Translations under genes and position numbers: made by a program
Shown: piece after piece, positions 43,993 through 53,743 of the stretch
How the letters are laid out: each line of letters starts with the position of its first letter
Numbering within the stretch: the first letter of the stretch is position 1
Source: Olleya marilimosa CAM030
GTDB lineage: Bacteria > Bacteroidota > Bacteroidia > Flavobacteriales > Flavobacteriaceae
Assembly (NCBI RefSeq): GCF_000518485.1
Contig: NZ_JADR01000002.1
Span: 124,001-188,000, forward strand
Direction: 5' to 3'
Length of the DNA stretch: 64,000 bases
Notes under the pieces: generated by a model
Told to the model about the DNA's origin: nothing
What the model saw: only the letters and a program-made list of their open reading frames with translations
The model's database searches: none

Positions 43993-46647
43993 TTATTGCT
44001 TTATAAACTTTCTAGTTTCAATAGTATCATTTACTTCAAACTGAATTAAATATAAACCAGCTTCAAGTTGACTAACATTAATACCATTGGATGTTGTAAT
44101 ACCTTTAGCAACATGTTGTCCTAACATATTTACTACAGTAAATGGTAAGTTATCTACATTTGATTTAACAAAAACAGCATTGCCTTTTACAGGATTTGGA
44201 TAAACAGAGATTTCAACGCCTAAATGTTGTACAAAACCTTCGTTAGATGTTCTTGCTGTTCCGCAAGCACCTAAATTAACCCATCCACTTGCTGTTCTTT
44301 CATATAAATTACCTAAATAGGTTACTTGATCTCCCACTGAGTAAGATTGGCTACCATTGTATTCTGCAACTCCTGCACACTTATCTGCAGATCCATTAGT
44401 TAAACTTATAGCATCAACTGCCATATCACCTTGCCAAGTAGTACCTGTTGTTCCATCAAATCTTAATCTAACTGAATTTCCTGAGTAAGAAGACAAATCT
44501 ACGTTGGCATCTAACCAAGAATTACCTTGATTACCTGATCTTGTCCATACAGTAGACCAAGTAGATCCATTGTTAGTACTAATTGCTAAACTTAAACTTC
44601 CCATAGCAGATGTACCATACATATGGTATTTAAAGCTAAAGTTTCCGTTATTTATTCCAGACAAGTTAAAGCAAGGAGACACTAATATAGCTCGCTTAGT
44701 AGAGTAATTTGGTGCTGAAGACTCCATGTAAACATATTGAGACCCTTCACTTGCACTTGATGGACCTGTACTGCTTGAAGGCGTAGATCCACTTCTTCTT
44801 GTCCAATCAAAATCGTCACCACTTCCTTGAGTCCATGATCCAAAACTAGATTCAAAACCTTCATTATAAGGAAATGAAGAAATTGCTCCAGAACAACCTG
44901 TTGTACTTGCTGGACTTACTACAATACTTCTAGATACTTGATTTGCTGCATTACCTGCCGCATCACTAACATTGTAGTTTCTTGTATATGTACCTGCTGA
45001 GTTAGTATTTACTGTACCAGAAATTACAATACTTGATGTTATATTTCCATCAACATTATCTGTTGCAGTAGCACCTTGTTCTGTATATGTATCTCCAACG
45101 GTTAAGTTAATTGTAGATCCTCCTATTAAAGTTATAACTGGCTTAACTGTATCTGCAGCTCCAACAGTAATATTTACTGTATAATCTTCAACTTCTCCAT
45201 AAGAAAAAGTTTCACAAGATGTAGGTACTGCGTTATATTTCATAGATACTCTTAACCTTGTACTACCTGTAACAGCACTACTTGGTATTGTAAAGCTTCC
45301 ACTAGCTGGAGTTGCTGTTGATGCTGCTTTAGAGAAAATTTGCTCTCCTGAATCTGTAAAATCACCATCGTTATTATAGTCAATCCAAGCTGCATAACCC
45401 TCTGCATATGTAGTACCTGTCCAAGTTGGCGTAATAGTTATAGTATTAGAAGATCCTTTAGTCAAATTAGTCGTTATGTTAGTAAAATCTGAATATAATT
45501 GCGCTCCTGAGGCATTGTTAATAGATCCTACTTGAACACGACTAATATACTCGTCACTTACACTATTCCCTTGAGAAGCACAATATTGTGTACCTGTTGT
45601 ACAAGGTGTACATGCAGATCCACCACAATCCACTCCAGTTTCGTCACCATTTTGAACACCATCTGTACAAGTTGGTGTTGTTCCACCTCCTCCACACTTA
45701 TCTGATAATCCTAAAGCTGCACGAGGTCCTCCACTAAGTAAAGTTGCTCTCATACGTGCTTTTTGTCCTTGTGTAAATAAATTCATACAAGAGTCATTGG
45801 TGTAATCCATATAGTTTTGTACCATATCTGTAGATCCACAAGATACTTTTCCTACTGGACAACCACCATTTGATGTTTGGTGTGTTGGTGTATCGCTTAC
45901 AAAATCGTTACCACAATTAGAATCTCCCCAAATATGACGTAAATTTAAAAAGTGACCAACTTCGTGAGTTGTTGTTCTTCCTCCATCAAAAGGAGCGCTA
46001 ACATTACCAACTCTACCAAAATAATTATATCCCATAACAACACCATCTGTTGCAGCACTACCACCAGGAAATTGAGCATATCCTAAAATGGTATTTCCTC
46101 CACTTGTCATTTGTGGTACAATCCACATGTTTAAATACTCACTAGTATTCCATGGGTTAACACCACCAGTAGACGTTCGTTTCATGTCATCTGATGTTCC
46201 CCAATCTTGGCGTGTAACTTGTTTTCTAGTAATACCTGTTGTTGCATTTCCGTTAGGATCAATGGTTGTTAAGCAAAACTGAATTTCAGAATCTGCTGCC
46301 TGAGACCACGTATTATCAGCATCAGGATTGGTACGTCTAAAATCTTCGTTTAAAACATCAATTTGCGATTGGATTTGCGCTACGCTAATATTTTCTGTAC
46401 TATTTCTATATAATACATGCACAACAACTGGTATTGTAATAATACTACCATCTATTCGCGCATTTTGAGATTGCGCTATACGCTGTTGTGTAAAAGCTTC
46501 AATCTGTTCCATCCTTTGCTCTAAGGTTGGATCTAATTGTTTTCTGTGTTCTAAGTTCTCCATTGTAGAACAATTTCTATCTTGCTGAGCAAAAACAGAA
46601 AGCGTTAATAAAAAACTTAATAATGATAAAGTAATTGTTTTTTTCAT
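43993..46647 (-). CDS. Secreted M43-family zinc metalloprotease with T9SS type A sorting domain
   Basis: 884 residues. Signal peptide (1-20), then an M43/pappalysin-type catalytic domain with the extended zinc motif HEVGHFLNLRH (about 228-238) and a later Met-turn region ('VQNYMDYTNDSCMNLFT'). Next come a Cys-rich 'DGVQNGDETGVDCGG' module (about 330-350), a GEVED domain (about 355-490), a DUF5011 Ig-like domain (about 500-580), a MAM-like domain (about 590-750), a small aromatic carbohydrate-binding-type module (about 757-796, 'YSVGDQVTYLGNLYERTASG') and a C-terminal sorting domain (811-884, 'ISVYPNPVKGNAVFV'). It is exported by T9SS and probably degrades extracellular protein. Confidence 0.93.
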   Translation of the reverse strand: MKKTITLSLLSFLLTLSVFAQQDRNCSTMENLEHRKQLDPTLEQRMEQIEAFTQQRIAQSQNARIDGSIITIPVVVHVLYRNSTENISVAQIQSQIDVLNEDFRRTNPDADNTWSQAADSEIQFCLTTIDPNGNATTGITRKQVTRQDWGTSDDMKRTSTGGVNPWNTSEYLNMWIVPQMTSGGNTILGYAQFPGGSAATDGVVMGYNYFGRVGNVSAPFDGGRTTTHEVGHFLNLRHIWGDSNCGNDFVSDTPTHQTSNGGCPVGKVSCGSTDMVQNYMDYTNDSCMNLFTQGQKARMRATLLSGGPRAALGLSDKCGGGGTTPTCTDGVQNGDETGVDCGGSACTPCTTGTQYCASQGNSVSDEYISRVQVGSINNASGAQLYSDFTNITTNLTKGSSNTITITPTWTGTTYAEGYAAWIDYNNDGDFTDSGEQIFSKAASTATPASGSFTIPSSAVTGSTRLRVSMKYNAVPTSCETFSYGEVEDYTVNITVGAADTVKPVITLIGGSTINLTVGDTYTEQGATATDNVDGNITSSIVISGTVNTNSAGTYTRNYNVSDAAGNAANQVSRSIVVSPASTTGCSGAISSFPYNEGFESSFGSWTQGSGDDFDWTRRSGSTPSSSTGPSSASEGSQYVYMESSAPNYSTKRAILVSPCFNLSGINNGNFSFKYHMYGTSAMGSLSLAISTNNGSTWSTVWTRSGNQGNSWLDANVDLSSYSGNSVRLRFDGTTGTTWQGDMAVDAISLTNGSADKCAGVAEYNGSQSYSVGDQVTYLGNLYERTASGWVNLGACGTARTSNEGFVQHLGVEISVYPNPVKGNAVFVKSNVDNLPFTVVNMLGQHVAKGITTSNGINVSQLEAGLYLIQFEVNDTIETRKFIKQ

Positions 46648-46829
46648 GCTAATTAATTAATGGATTAAGGTAATAATTATCAATTTGGTGGTTAAATTAT
46701 TAAAATTTTAACAATAAATCATTTGTTACAGTTTCTTTTTCGATTAAAAACAGGTTATTTAAAAACATTCGCTTTTAAGTGTGGTTATACCCACAATCAA
46801 TTGAAAGAAATTAATTACTTTTACTCTAT

Positions 46830-48518
46830 ATGAGCGAGATTTTACTTAAAACTGACAGTCTAACTATTAACGTAAAAAAGGAGTCTGATTACAAGACCAT
46901 TATCAACAACATTTCCTACCATATTAATAAAAATGAGATTGTTGGAATAGTTGGAGAGTCTGGTTCTGGTAAATCTGTATCGTCATTAGCTATTTTAGGC
47001 CTATTACCAAAATCTGTTTTTAAATTTACTTCAGGTAGTATTGTTTTTGACAATAAAGATTTGACTACTTTAAATAATAAACAACTACAAACCATACGAG
47101 GGATTAAAATTGGAATGATTTTTCAAGAACCTATGAGTTCTCTAAACCCATCTATGACCTGTGGTAAACAGGTAGAAGAGGTTTTATTTCGACATACCAA
47201 TTTATCAAAAAAACAAGTTAAGGCTGAGACATTAGCATTACTTAACAAAGTAAAACTTCCAAATCCTGAACGCGTTTATAAAGCTTATCCACATGAAATT
47301 TCTGGTGGACAAAAACAACGTGTTATGATTGCTATGGCTATAGCCTGCAAACCTCAATTATTAATTGCAGACGAACCAACAACTGCTTTGGACGTTACTG
47401 TCCAAAAAGAAATAATTAGTCTTTTAAAAGAGCTGCAAACCGAAACTAAAATGAGTATTATTTTTATTACTCACGATTTAAGTTTAATCTCTGAAATTGC
47501 AGACCGAGTACTTGTTATGTATAAAGGACAAATTGTAGAACAAAATACGGCTAACTCTATTTTTAACAACCCAAAAGACAATTATACAAAAGCACTTATA
47601 AAATCTAGACCATCTTTAGACGTTAGACTTAAAACGTTACCAACTATAGCAGACGTATTAAAAAATGAAGTTTCGGAAGTAGTAGTGACTAGTAATATGC
47701 GTCAAATTCAGCATAAAAAAATATACGCAAAACCTCCTTTATTAGAAGTTAAAAATCTTGAAAAAGAATACATTTCTAAATCAGGTTTTTTTGCTAAAGC
47801 AGAAACATTTAAAGCAGTTAATAATGTTAGTTTTAATTTGTATGAAGGTGAAACTTTAGGTCTAGTTGGCGAGTCTGGTTGCGGAAAATCTACCTTAGGA
47901 AATGCCATCTTGTTATTAGATAAAGCTACTAAAGGTCAGATATTATATAAAGGTAAGGACATTACCAATTTAACCAAAGCTGAAACAATAGCTATTAGAA
48001 AAGATATTCAAATAATTTTTCAAGATCCCTATGCGTCATTAAACCCAAGGCTTACTGTTGGTAATGCTATAATGGAACCTATGAAAGTGCATAAATTGTA
48101 TGCATCTGATACAGAAAGAAAAGATAAAACCTTAGAGTTATTAAATCGTGTTGGATTAGATGCTACAGCCTTTAATAGATATCCACATGAGTTTTCTGGA
48201 GGACAAAGACAACGTGTAGGTATTGCACGCACAATTGCTTTACAACCTAAATTAATAGTATGTGACGAGTCCGTATCTGCTCTAGATATTTCTGTACAAG
48301 CACAAGTATTAAATTTATTAAATGAATTAAAGGAAAAGTTTGGTTTTACTTACATATTTATCTCTCATGATTTAGCAGTTGTAAAATACATGAGTGATCA
48401 ATTATTAGTTATGAATAAAGGTGAAATTGAAGAATTAGCTGATGCTGATATTATTTACAACACACCTCAAAAAGCCTATACAAAAAAGCTAATTGCTGCT
48501 ATCCCAAAGGGACTATAG
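46830..48518 (+). CDS. Double ABC ATPase of the oligopeptide/dipeptide transporter family
   Basis: 562 residues: two complete nucleotide-binding domains in tandem, like fused DppD-DppF (YejF/GsiA type). Domain 1 has Walker A GESGSGKS (42-49), signature ISGGQKQR and Walker B LLIADEP. Domain 2 has Walker A GESGCGKST (near 348-356), signature FSGGQRQR and 'LIVCDESVSALD', where the Pro of the usual DEP is Ser. It would power peptide or related import, but no permease or binding-protein gene is next to it. It is transcribed divergently from the M43 protease, whose peptide products could be a substrate. Confidence 0.92.
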   Translation: MSEILLKTDSLTINVKKESDYKTIINNISYHINKNEIVGIVGESGSGKSVSSLAILGLLPKSVFKFTSGSIVFDNKDLTTLNNKQLQTIRGIKIGMIFQEPMSSLNPSMTCGKQVEEVLFRHTNLSKKQVKAETLALLNKVKLPNPERVYKAYPHEISGGQKQRVMIAMAIACKPQLLIADEPTTALDVTVQKEIISLLKELQTETKMSIIFITHDLSLISEIADRVLVMYKGQIVEQNTANSIFNNPKDNYTKALIKSRPSLDVRLKTLPTIADVLKNEVSEVVVTSNMRQIQHKKIYAKPPLLEVKNLEKEYISKSGFFAKAETFKAVNNVSFNLYEGETLGLVGESGCGKSTLGNAILLLDKATKGQILYKGKDITNLTKAETIAIRKDIQIIFQDPYASLNPRLTVGNAIMEPMKVHKLYASDTERKDKTLELLNRVGLDATAFNRYPHEFSGGQRQRVGIARTIALQPKLIVCDESVSALDISVQAQVLNLLNELKEKFGFTYIFISHDLAVVKYMSDQLLVMNKGEIEELADADIIYNTPQKAYTKKLIAAIPKGL

Positions 48519-48543
48519 CATAAATACTTTTTTGGTTAAATAG

Positions 48544-48574
48544 AAAACGCTGCTAATAAAATTAACAGCATTTT
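48544..48574 (+). terminator. Terminator-like hairpin after the double ABC ATPase
   Basis: GCTG/CAGC plus TAAT/ATTA stem (48549-48569) with a mismatch, flanked by AAAA at 48544 and a T-run at 48571, 26 bases after the stop. Confidence 0.55.
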
Positions 48575-48800
48575 TAAATCCTTTTCTTAAATTCTTAAAA
48601 AACATAGTAGGTTAAGTTTTTGATAAATTTGAAACAAAAAAGTATTAAAAATAGATTAAGTCATGGTAGACTTGGGTTATTTCTAATGGTTAGGTTTGGG
48701 ATTGTAAACATACAACCTCTTTTCATAATAATCAGACAAAAAGCATAATTATTCGATGAAATGCACTTAATTTTAACATTTAGTGCGTTTATTGGACTTT
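48575..48800. other. Non-coding gap
   Basis: About 225 AT-rich bases before the end of the minus-strand zincin gene. No ORF, strong hairpin or promoter was recognised. Confidence 0.4.
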
Positions 48801-49427
48801 TTACTTTGTCTTTTTAGCTGGCTTAGTAGTCAAAACACCTCTAGTAGGATAGTAACTTCTACCATAATTAGATCGTTTATCCTCACCTAATCTAGCTGCC
48901 ACTTGGTTAGTCATTTTAATTACAAAAACCTCCTCAGCATTTGGAAACGACAAATCGCGTCCATCTGCATCTATTTTTTGACCTTTAGACTTATGGTTTC
49001 TTTTTCTAGACAAGTAATCTTCTGTGTCGTACAACTCGTTATAACAATGGATTAATTCATGGGATAATAAGGATACAGGAGAATTGTATCCTTTATTACG
49101 TTTGAACCATCTTTTTTTATGATTTTTTCTAAACACTACTCCATGAGTATCATAAAACAAAATAGTATTATGCGCTGGACTATAAGCATTTTTCTCTGCA
49201 GGAACTATAGTAATACTATTATCTGTATCTGCCACTAAAACATCAATGACATCAATACTATGCGTTTGATTATCCTCTATAAAAGTAATGGTAAGCGCAC
49301 TACTTTTTACCAAAAAATCTAAAGCAATGGTTACGTTTTTTAAAAACCGATCTTCAATTAGATCATAATTTCTGTCTAATACATAATGATAGTCTATAAA
49401 CTGATTACTTAAGGTCTTAATTTGCAT
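48801..49427 (-). CDS. M91/NleD-like zinc metallopeptidase-type protein
   Basis: 208 residues with no signal peptide. The zinc motif is His123-Glu-Leu-Ile-His127 in LLSHELIHCYNELYD. Downstream 'NAEEVFVIKMTNQVAARLGE' plus 'DKRSNYGRSYY' match the E...N......LGE..R..Y pattern of the M91 family, known from type III effector NleD. An acidic start and the basic tail (TKPAKKTK) are unremarkable. It begins 2 bases after the scoB stop, so it is the third gene of the CoA-transferase operon. No secretion system or toxin-delivery gene is nearby, so its target and location are unknown. Confidence 0.7.
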   Translation of the reverse strand: MQIKTLSNQFIDYHYVLDRNYDLIEDRFLKNVTIALDFLVKSSALTITFIEDNQTHSIDVIDVLVADTDNSITIVPAEKNAYSPAHNTILFYDTHGVVFRKNHKKRWFKRNKGYNSPVSLLSHELIHCYNELYDTEDYLSRKRNHKSKGQKIDADGRDLSFPNAEEVFVIKMTNQVAARLGEDKRSNYGRSYYPTRGVLTTKPAKKTK

Positions 49428-49429
49428 TA

Positions 49430-50083
49430 TTATATATCCATTTCTGGGATGTCACCTTCAATAATTAAATGACCTTCTGTAGCTTTTTTAATGTCCTCTA
49501 CTGACACGCCTGGAGCTCGTTCTAATAATTTAAATCCTTTATCTGTAACTTCAATAACAGCTAAATTGGTAACGATTTTTTTAACACAACCAACTCCTGT
49601 CAATGGAAGACTGCACTTTTTAAGCAGTTTAGACTCTCCTGCTCTATTGGTATGCATCATTGCTACAATAATATTTTCTGCACTTGCAACCAGATCCATA
49701 GCTCCTCCCATACCCTTAACCATTTTGCCAGGTATTTTCCAGTTAGCAATGTCACCATTTTCTGCAACTTCCATTGCGCCTAAAATAGTCAAGTCTACGT
49801 GTTGTCCTCTAATCATAGAAAAACTCATTGCAGAGTCAAAAAAACTAGCTCCTGGTAATGTTGTAATGGTTTGTTTTCCTGCATTAATAATATCTGCATC
49901 TTCTTCGCCTTCAAACGGAAAAGGTCCCATTCCTAAAACTCCGTTTTCTGATTGAAATTCAACTTCTATATCATCACGCACATAATTGGCAACTAAGGTT
50001 GGAATACCAATTCCTAAATTAACATAGTAGCCATCTTGTACTTCTTTAGCTATTCGCTTTGCTATTCCTGTTTTATCTAACAT
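49430..50083 (-). CDS. scoB: 3-oxoacid CoA-transferase, subunit B
   Basis: 217 residues. The catalytic Glu46 lies in FQSENGVLGMGP, the active-site motif of family I CoA-transferase beta subunits. 'GAMEVAENGDIANWKIPGK' and 'VKGMGGAMDLVASA' are further family blocks. With subunit A (20-base gap) it moves CoA from succinyl-CoA to acetoacetate, allowing ketone-body or branched-chain amino-acid use. It is co-transcribed with the M91-like gene. Confidence 0.95.
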   Translation of the reverse strand: MLDKTGIAKRIAKEVQDGYYVNLGIGIPTLVANYVRDDIEVEFQSENGVLGMGPFPFEGEEDADIINAGKQTITTLPGASFFDSAMSFSMIRGQHVDLTILGAMEVAENGDIANWKIPGKMVKGMGGAMDLVASAENIIVAMMHTNRAGESKLLKKCSLPLTGVGCVKKIVTNLAVIEVTDKGFKLLERAPGVSVEDIKKATEGHLIIEGDIPEMDI

Positions 50084-50103
50084 ATTGTATGTCTTTAACT
50101 TCT

Positions 50104-50796
50104 TTATCTAACTGTTCTTTGCTCAATTCTTTTCTCATATTTTTCACCTTGAAAAATACGTTGTACAAATATACCTGGAATGTGTATTTGATTAGGATCT
50201 AACTCACCAACTGGAACCAACTCTTCAACCTCAGCAACAGTAATTTTAGCTGCTCCAGCCATACAAGGGTTAAAGTTTCTAGCTGTACCTTTAAATATTA
50301 AATTTCCCGCTGCATCACCTTTCCAAGCTTTTACAAAAGCAAAGTCTGCTTTAAAAGCGTGTTCTAGCACATACATTTTACCATCAAACTCTCTGGTTTC
50401 TTTACCTTCGGCCACTTCTGTACCAAAACCTGCTGGTGTAAAAATAGCTGGAAAACCTGCTTGAGCAGCACGACAACGCTCAGCCAATGTCCCTTGCGGA
50501 ATTAGCTCTACATCTAATTCGCCAGACAACATTTGTCTTTCAAACTCATCATTTTCTCCTACGTAAGAGGATACCATTTTTTTTATTTGCTTTTTTTGAA
50601 GTAGCAAACCTAAACCAAAGTCGTCAACACCTGCATTATTTGAAATACAAGTCACACCTTTTACATTACGTTTTACCAACTCTGCTATAGCATTTTCAGG
50701 AATACCACTAAGTCCAAAACCCCCTAACATAAAGGTCATATTATCTTGTACGCCTTCTAACGCATCTGAAACTGAATTAACTGTTTTTAGAATCAT
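50104..50796 (-). CDS. scoA: 3-oxoacid CoA-transferase, subunit A
   Basis: 230 residues. '[16 protein letters not shown]' near the start is the glycine-rich CoA-binding motif, followed by '[16 protein letters not shown]' and '[13 protein letters not shown]', all typical of family I alpha subunits. It pairs with scoB downstream. The operon starts here after a terminator that closes the PBP1a transcript; no clear TAnnTTTG promoter was found in the gap. Confidence 0.95.
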   Translation of the reverse strand: MILKTVNSVSDALEGVQDNMTFMLGGFGLSGIPENAIAELVKRNVKGVTCISNNAGVDDFGLGLLLQKKQIKKMVSSYVGENDEFERQMLSGELDVELIPQGTLAERCRAAQAGFPAIFTPAGFGTEVAEGKETREFDGKMYVLEHAFKADFAFVKAWKGDAAGNLIFKGTARNFNPCMAGAAKITVAEVEELVPVGELDPNQIHIPGIFVQRIFQGEKYEKRIEQRTVR

Positions 50797-50834
50797 TATT
50801 TTCTAATTTTTTGTGGTTTAAATTTAATAAATAA

Positions 50835-50862
50835 AAAAGCCATTCTGAAGAGAATGGCTTTT
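50835..50862 (-). terminator. Terminator after PBP1a
   Basis: 12-bp inverted repeat (50835-50846 / 50851-50862), core AGCCATTCT/AGAATGGCT, 4-base loop and a U-run on the minus strand; it lies between the PBP1a stop and the scoA start. Confidence 0.9.
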
Positions 50863-50884
50863 AATTTTAAAGATATATTATAAG

Positions 50885-53245
50885 TTACATTTCTAACTCA
50901 TCTGGGACTTCGTCATCTAATAAATCTAATCCTTGTGAATCTCCTCCATCTGGAACATATCCTTCACAATCTACTGCGATAGATAATTCTGAAGGACGTG
51001 TAAAACTACCTTGAGAGACGTCTAGAGTTTCATCTTCGTAACAACTTTTCATGTACATGCCCCAAATTGGTAATGCCATAGCTGCTCCTTGACCGTAAGT
51101 AATACTTTTAAAATGAACAGCTCTATCTTCTGCTCCAACCCAGACACCTGTTACCAAATTTGGTACCATTCCCATAAACCAACCATCTGACTGGTTTTGC
51201 GTGGTACCTGTTTTACCTGCTATTGGGTTTTTAAACTCATAAGGATAACCTGTAATAATTTCTGGATACACACCTGTTTTAGGCATCCATGTTCTACGTA
51301 ATCTTGATCCTGATCCCGATTGTGTAACACCTTCCATTAACTTAACGGTTACATATGCTGTTTCCTCACTTAAAACATCTTTAGTTTCGGGTACAAATTG
51401 ATATAAAACTGTATCATTTTTATCAACTATTGTCGTTACCATAACCGGTTTTGTGTAAACTCCTTGGTTAGCAAAAGCGGAATATGCACCTACCATTTCA
51501 TACACACTAATGTCAGGTGTACCTAATGCAATAGAAGGTACTAATGGTATGTCTGATGTTATTCCTAAATTTTTAGCTAATTCGGCAACTGGTTGTGGAC
51601 CAACTTTATCCATTAACCTTGCTGTAATTGTATTTACAGATTTTGCTAAAGCCTCCTTTAATGTTAGGTCTCCACTATAATTATTATCATCATTTTTAGG
51701 AGCCCAAGGCTCTGGATTACCATATTTATTAGCCTCAATAGTTAAAGGTGCTAATGGTAATTTGTCACATGGTGACATATGCAATTGATTTACTGCTGTT
51801 GCATAAACAAAAGGCTTAAATGTAGACCCTACTTGACGTTTACCCTGTTTTACGTGATCGTATTGAAAATGTCTATAATTCATACCACCAACCCATGCTT
51901 TAACATGACCAGTTTGTGGATCCATACTCATCATTCCTGGGTGCAGGAAAGACTTGTAATAACGCATAGAGTCAATAGGCTTCATTATGGTATCAAATTC
52001 TCCTGGACTACCATCTTTTTCCCATTTAAAAAGGGTCATTTGAGCTGGCTTATAAAAAGACGCTCTAATTTCTTTATCATTTTTACCAGCATTTTTTAAG
52101 ATTCTCCAACGCTCACCACGTTTCATTGCTGTATTTAATAACTTATCAACTTCATCTGATGATAAATCTAAAAAAGGAGCAGTTTTATTTCGCTCTGGTG
52201 TATTTTGATTAAAAAACTCTGCCTGAAGTCTTGGCATATGTCTAGCAACAGCTAGCTCAGCATATTTTTGCATGCGTGAGTCTATGGTTGTATAGATTTT
52301 TAAACCATCATTATACAAACTATACTTAGAGCCATCTGCTTTTCTGTTTTTTGGATCTGCGATCCATTCTTTCATAAATTCTGTTAGATAACCTCTAAAA
52401 TAAGTTGCAGATCCTGAACTATGACTATCAGGCGTATAATTTATACCTAAATCTGTTTTTTGAAGCGAATCTTTTTGTACGTCTGTTATATAACCATATT
52501 TAGCCATTTGGTCAAACACCGTATTTCTACGTTGTTTGGTCCTAATTGCACGTTGTCCCTTATCTTTAAGTGGATTAAAAAGTGATGGATTTTTAAGCAT
52601 CCCAACAATCATTGCAGACTCTTTAAGTGTTAACTCTTTAGGCTCTTTACCTCCAAAATAAATCCTTGAAGCTGAGCGAATCCCATCTGCATTATTATCA
52701 AAATCCACAATATTTAAATATTGAGCAATAATTTCCTCTTTAGTATATTGACGCTCTAATCGTATTGCTATAATCCATTCTTTAAATTTTTGAAGGACTC
52801 TTTTTACTTTATTGCTAGAGGCTCTTTTTGTAAATAGTTGCTTAGCCAATTGTTGCGTAATTGTACTTGCTCCTCCACTTCCAGGCTTTAAAACTGCACG
52901 TAAAGTACCACGTCCATCAATACCAGAATGCTCCATATACCTTACATCTTCTGTTGCAATTAATGCTTGTACTAAATGCTCTGGTAACTCGTCAAAACTA
53001 ACTGGTGTTCTATTATCACGAAAATAAAAATTACCTAATGTTTTTCCGTCAGATGAAATAATTTCTGTAGCTAAGTTTGTTTTTGGATTTTCTAATTGTG
53101 TGTGATCTGGCATTTCGCCTAACACTCCCCAAGATGCTAGTAGAAACAATAACACTACTGATAATAAACCTCCTAAAAACAGCATCCAAAACCATCTAAT
53201 ATACTTATCAAAGTTTGTTGCTTCTGCTTTTTTTGTTTTTGCCAT
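50885..53245 (-). CDS. Class A penicillin-binding protein 1A
   Basis: 786 residues. One N-terminal membrane helix (about 15-38); then glycosyltransferase family 51 with 'ALIATEDVRYMEHSGIDGRG' (catalytic Glu) and 'GGASTITQQLAKQLF'. The transpeptidase domain has GSTFKPFVYA (Ser nucleophile), SVN and KTGTTQNQSDGWF. It polymerises and cross-links peptidoglycan in the periplasm. It follows gldH by 15 bases in the ricT-gldH-pbp1a unit. The C-terminus is acidic (DDEVPDELEM), as in other flavobacterial PBP1A. Symbol mrcA-like but not assigned. Confidence 0.96.
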   Translation of the reverse strand: MAKTKKAEATNFDKYIRWFWMLFLGGLLSVVLLFLLASWGVLGEMPDHTQLENPKTNLATEIISSDGKTLGNFYFRDNRTPVSFDELPEHLVQALIATEDVRYMEHSGIDGRGTLRAVLKPGSGGASTITQQLAKQLFTKRASSNKVKRVLQKFKEWIIAIRLERQYTKEEIIAQYLNIVDFDNNADGIRSASRIYFGGKEPKELTLKESAMIVGMLKNPSLFNPLKDKGQRAIRTKQRRNTVFDQMAKYGYITDVQKDSLQKTDLGINYTPDSHSSGSATYFRGYLTEFMKEWIADPKNRKADGSKYSLYNDGLKIYTTIDSRMQKYAELAVARHMPRLQAEFFNQNTPERNKTAPFLDLSSDEVDKLLNTAMKRGERWRILKNAGKNDKEIRASFYKPAQMTLFKWEKDGSPGEFDTIMKPIDSMRYYKSFLHPGMMSMDPQTGHVKAWVGGMNYRHFQYDHVKQGKRQVGSTFKPFVYATAVNQLHMSPCDKLPLAPLTIEANKYGNPEPWAPKNDDNNYSGDLTLKEALAKSVNTITARLMDKVGPQPVAELAKNLGITSDIPLVPSIALGTPDISVYEMVGAYSAFANQGVYTKPVMVTTIVDKNDTVLYQFVPETKDVLSEETAYVTVKLMEGVTQSGSGSRLRRTWMPKTGVYPEIITGYPYEFKNPIAGKTGTTQNQSDGWFMGMVPNLVTGVWVGAEDRAVHFKSITYGQGAAMALPIWGMYMKSCYEDETLDVSQGSFTRPSELSIAVDCEGYVPDGGDSQGLDLLDDEVPDELEM

Positions 53246-53260
53246 ATCTATCTGACTTGA

Positions 53261-53743
53261 TTATTCTGTTTTTTCTATTCTAAATCCTACGTCTGTAATA
53301 CCTTCTAGATTAACGACACCATTAACCTCTCCATTACTACGCATTGCTTGTTGTATGTTAACGTTATACGTGCCACTTTCGTTAAAAATAACACCTTTTT
53401 TATACCACAATTTATTTTCTTTTACGGACGACAACCCTTCGCCTAACCATTCGCCATTTTTTTTAGTCATGTCATACTCTAAAGTATCTGTTAAGGTTTT
53501 TCCGTGAGGGAAATTCATTTCGACAATTAAAAATAAATTACTGTATTTATAATCATTAGTATTTCTAACGTTAACAAATAAGTTATAAGGATTGATTGAA
53601 TCTGGTGCGTTTATTTTAAAATTAACTATGTCTTTTTTATTCCAAGATGTTGATACACTTTTATACTGATCAAACACCGCTTTATCATCACAAGACGACA
53701 GCAACACTAGTAATAAAACAACTACAATTTTACTTATTTTCAT
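53261..53743 (-). CDS. gldH: Gliding motility lipoprotein GldH
   Basis: 160 residues from the ATG at 53743. The longer frame starting at 53821 adds 26 residues encoded inside the upstream gene and hides the signal peptide, so I reject it. SPII signal MKISKIVVVLLLVLLSSC with lipidated Cys18. The body shows GldH traits such as 'DKAVFDQYKSVSTSWNKKDI', 'LFLIVEMNFPHGKTLTDTLE' and 'LWYKKGVIFNESGTYNVNIQQ'. GldH is required for gliding and T9SS function in Flavobacterium johnsoniae. It overlaps the ricT gene by 14 bases, an arrangement typical of flavobacteria. Confidence 0.92.
   Translation of the reverse strand: MKISKIVVVLLLVLLSSCDDKAVFDQYKSVSTSWNKKDIVNFKINAPDSINPYNLFVNVRNTNDYKYSNLFLIVEMNFPHGKTLTDTLEYDMTKKNGEWLGEGLSSVKENKLWYKKGVIFNESGTYNVNIQQAMRSNGEVNGVVNLEGITDVGFRIEKTE

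Noticed and set aside
45130-45700. Repetitive Thr/Ser-rich coding stretch in the M43 protease as a DNA repeat
   Set aside because: It is ordinary coding sequence of GEVED and Ig-like modules; no tandem DNA repeat unit is visible.
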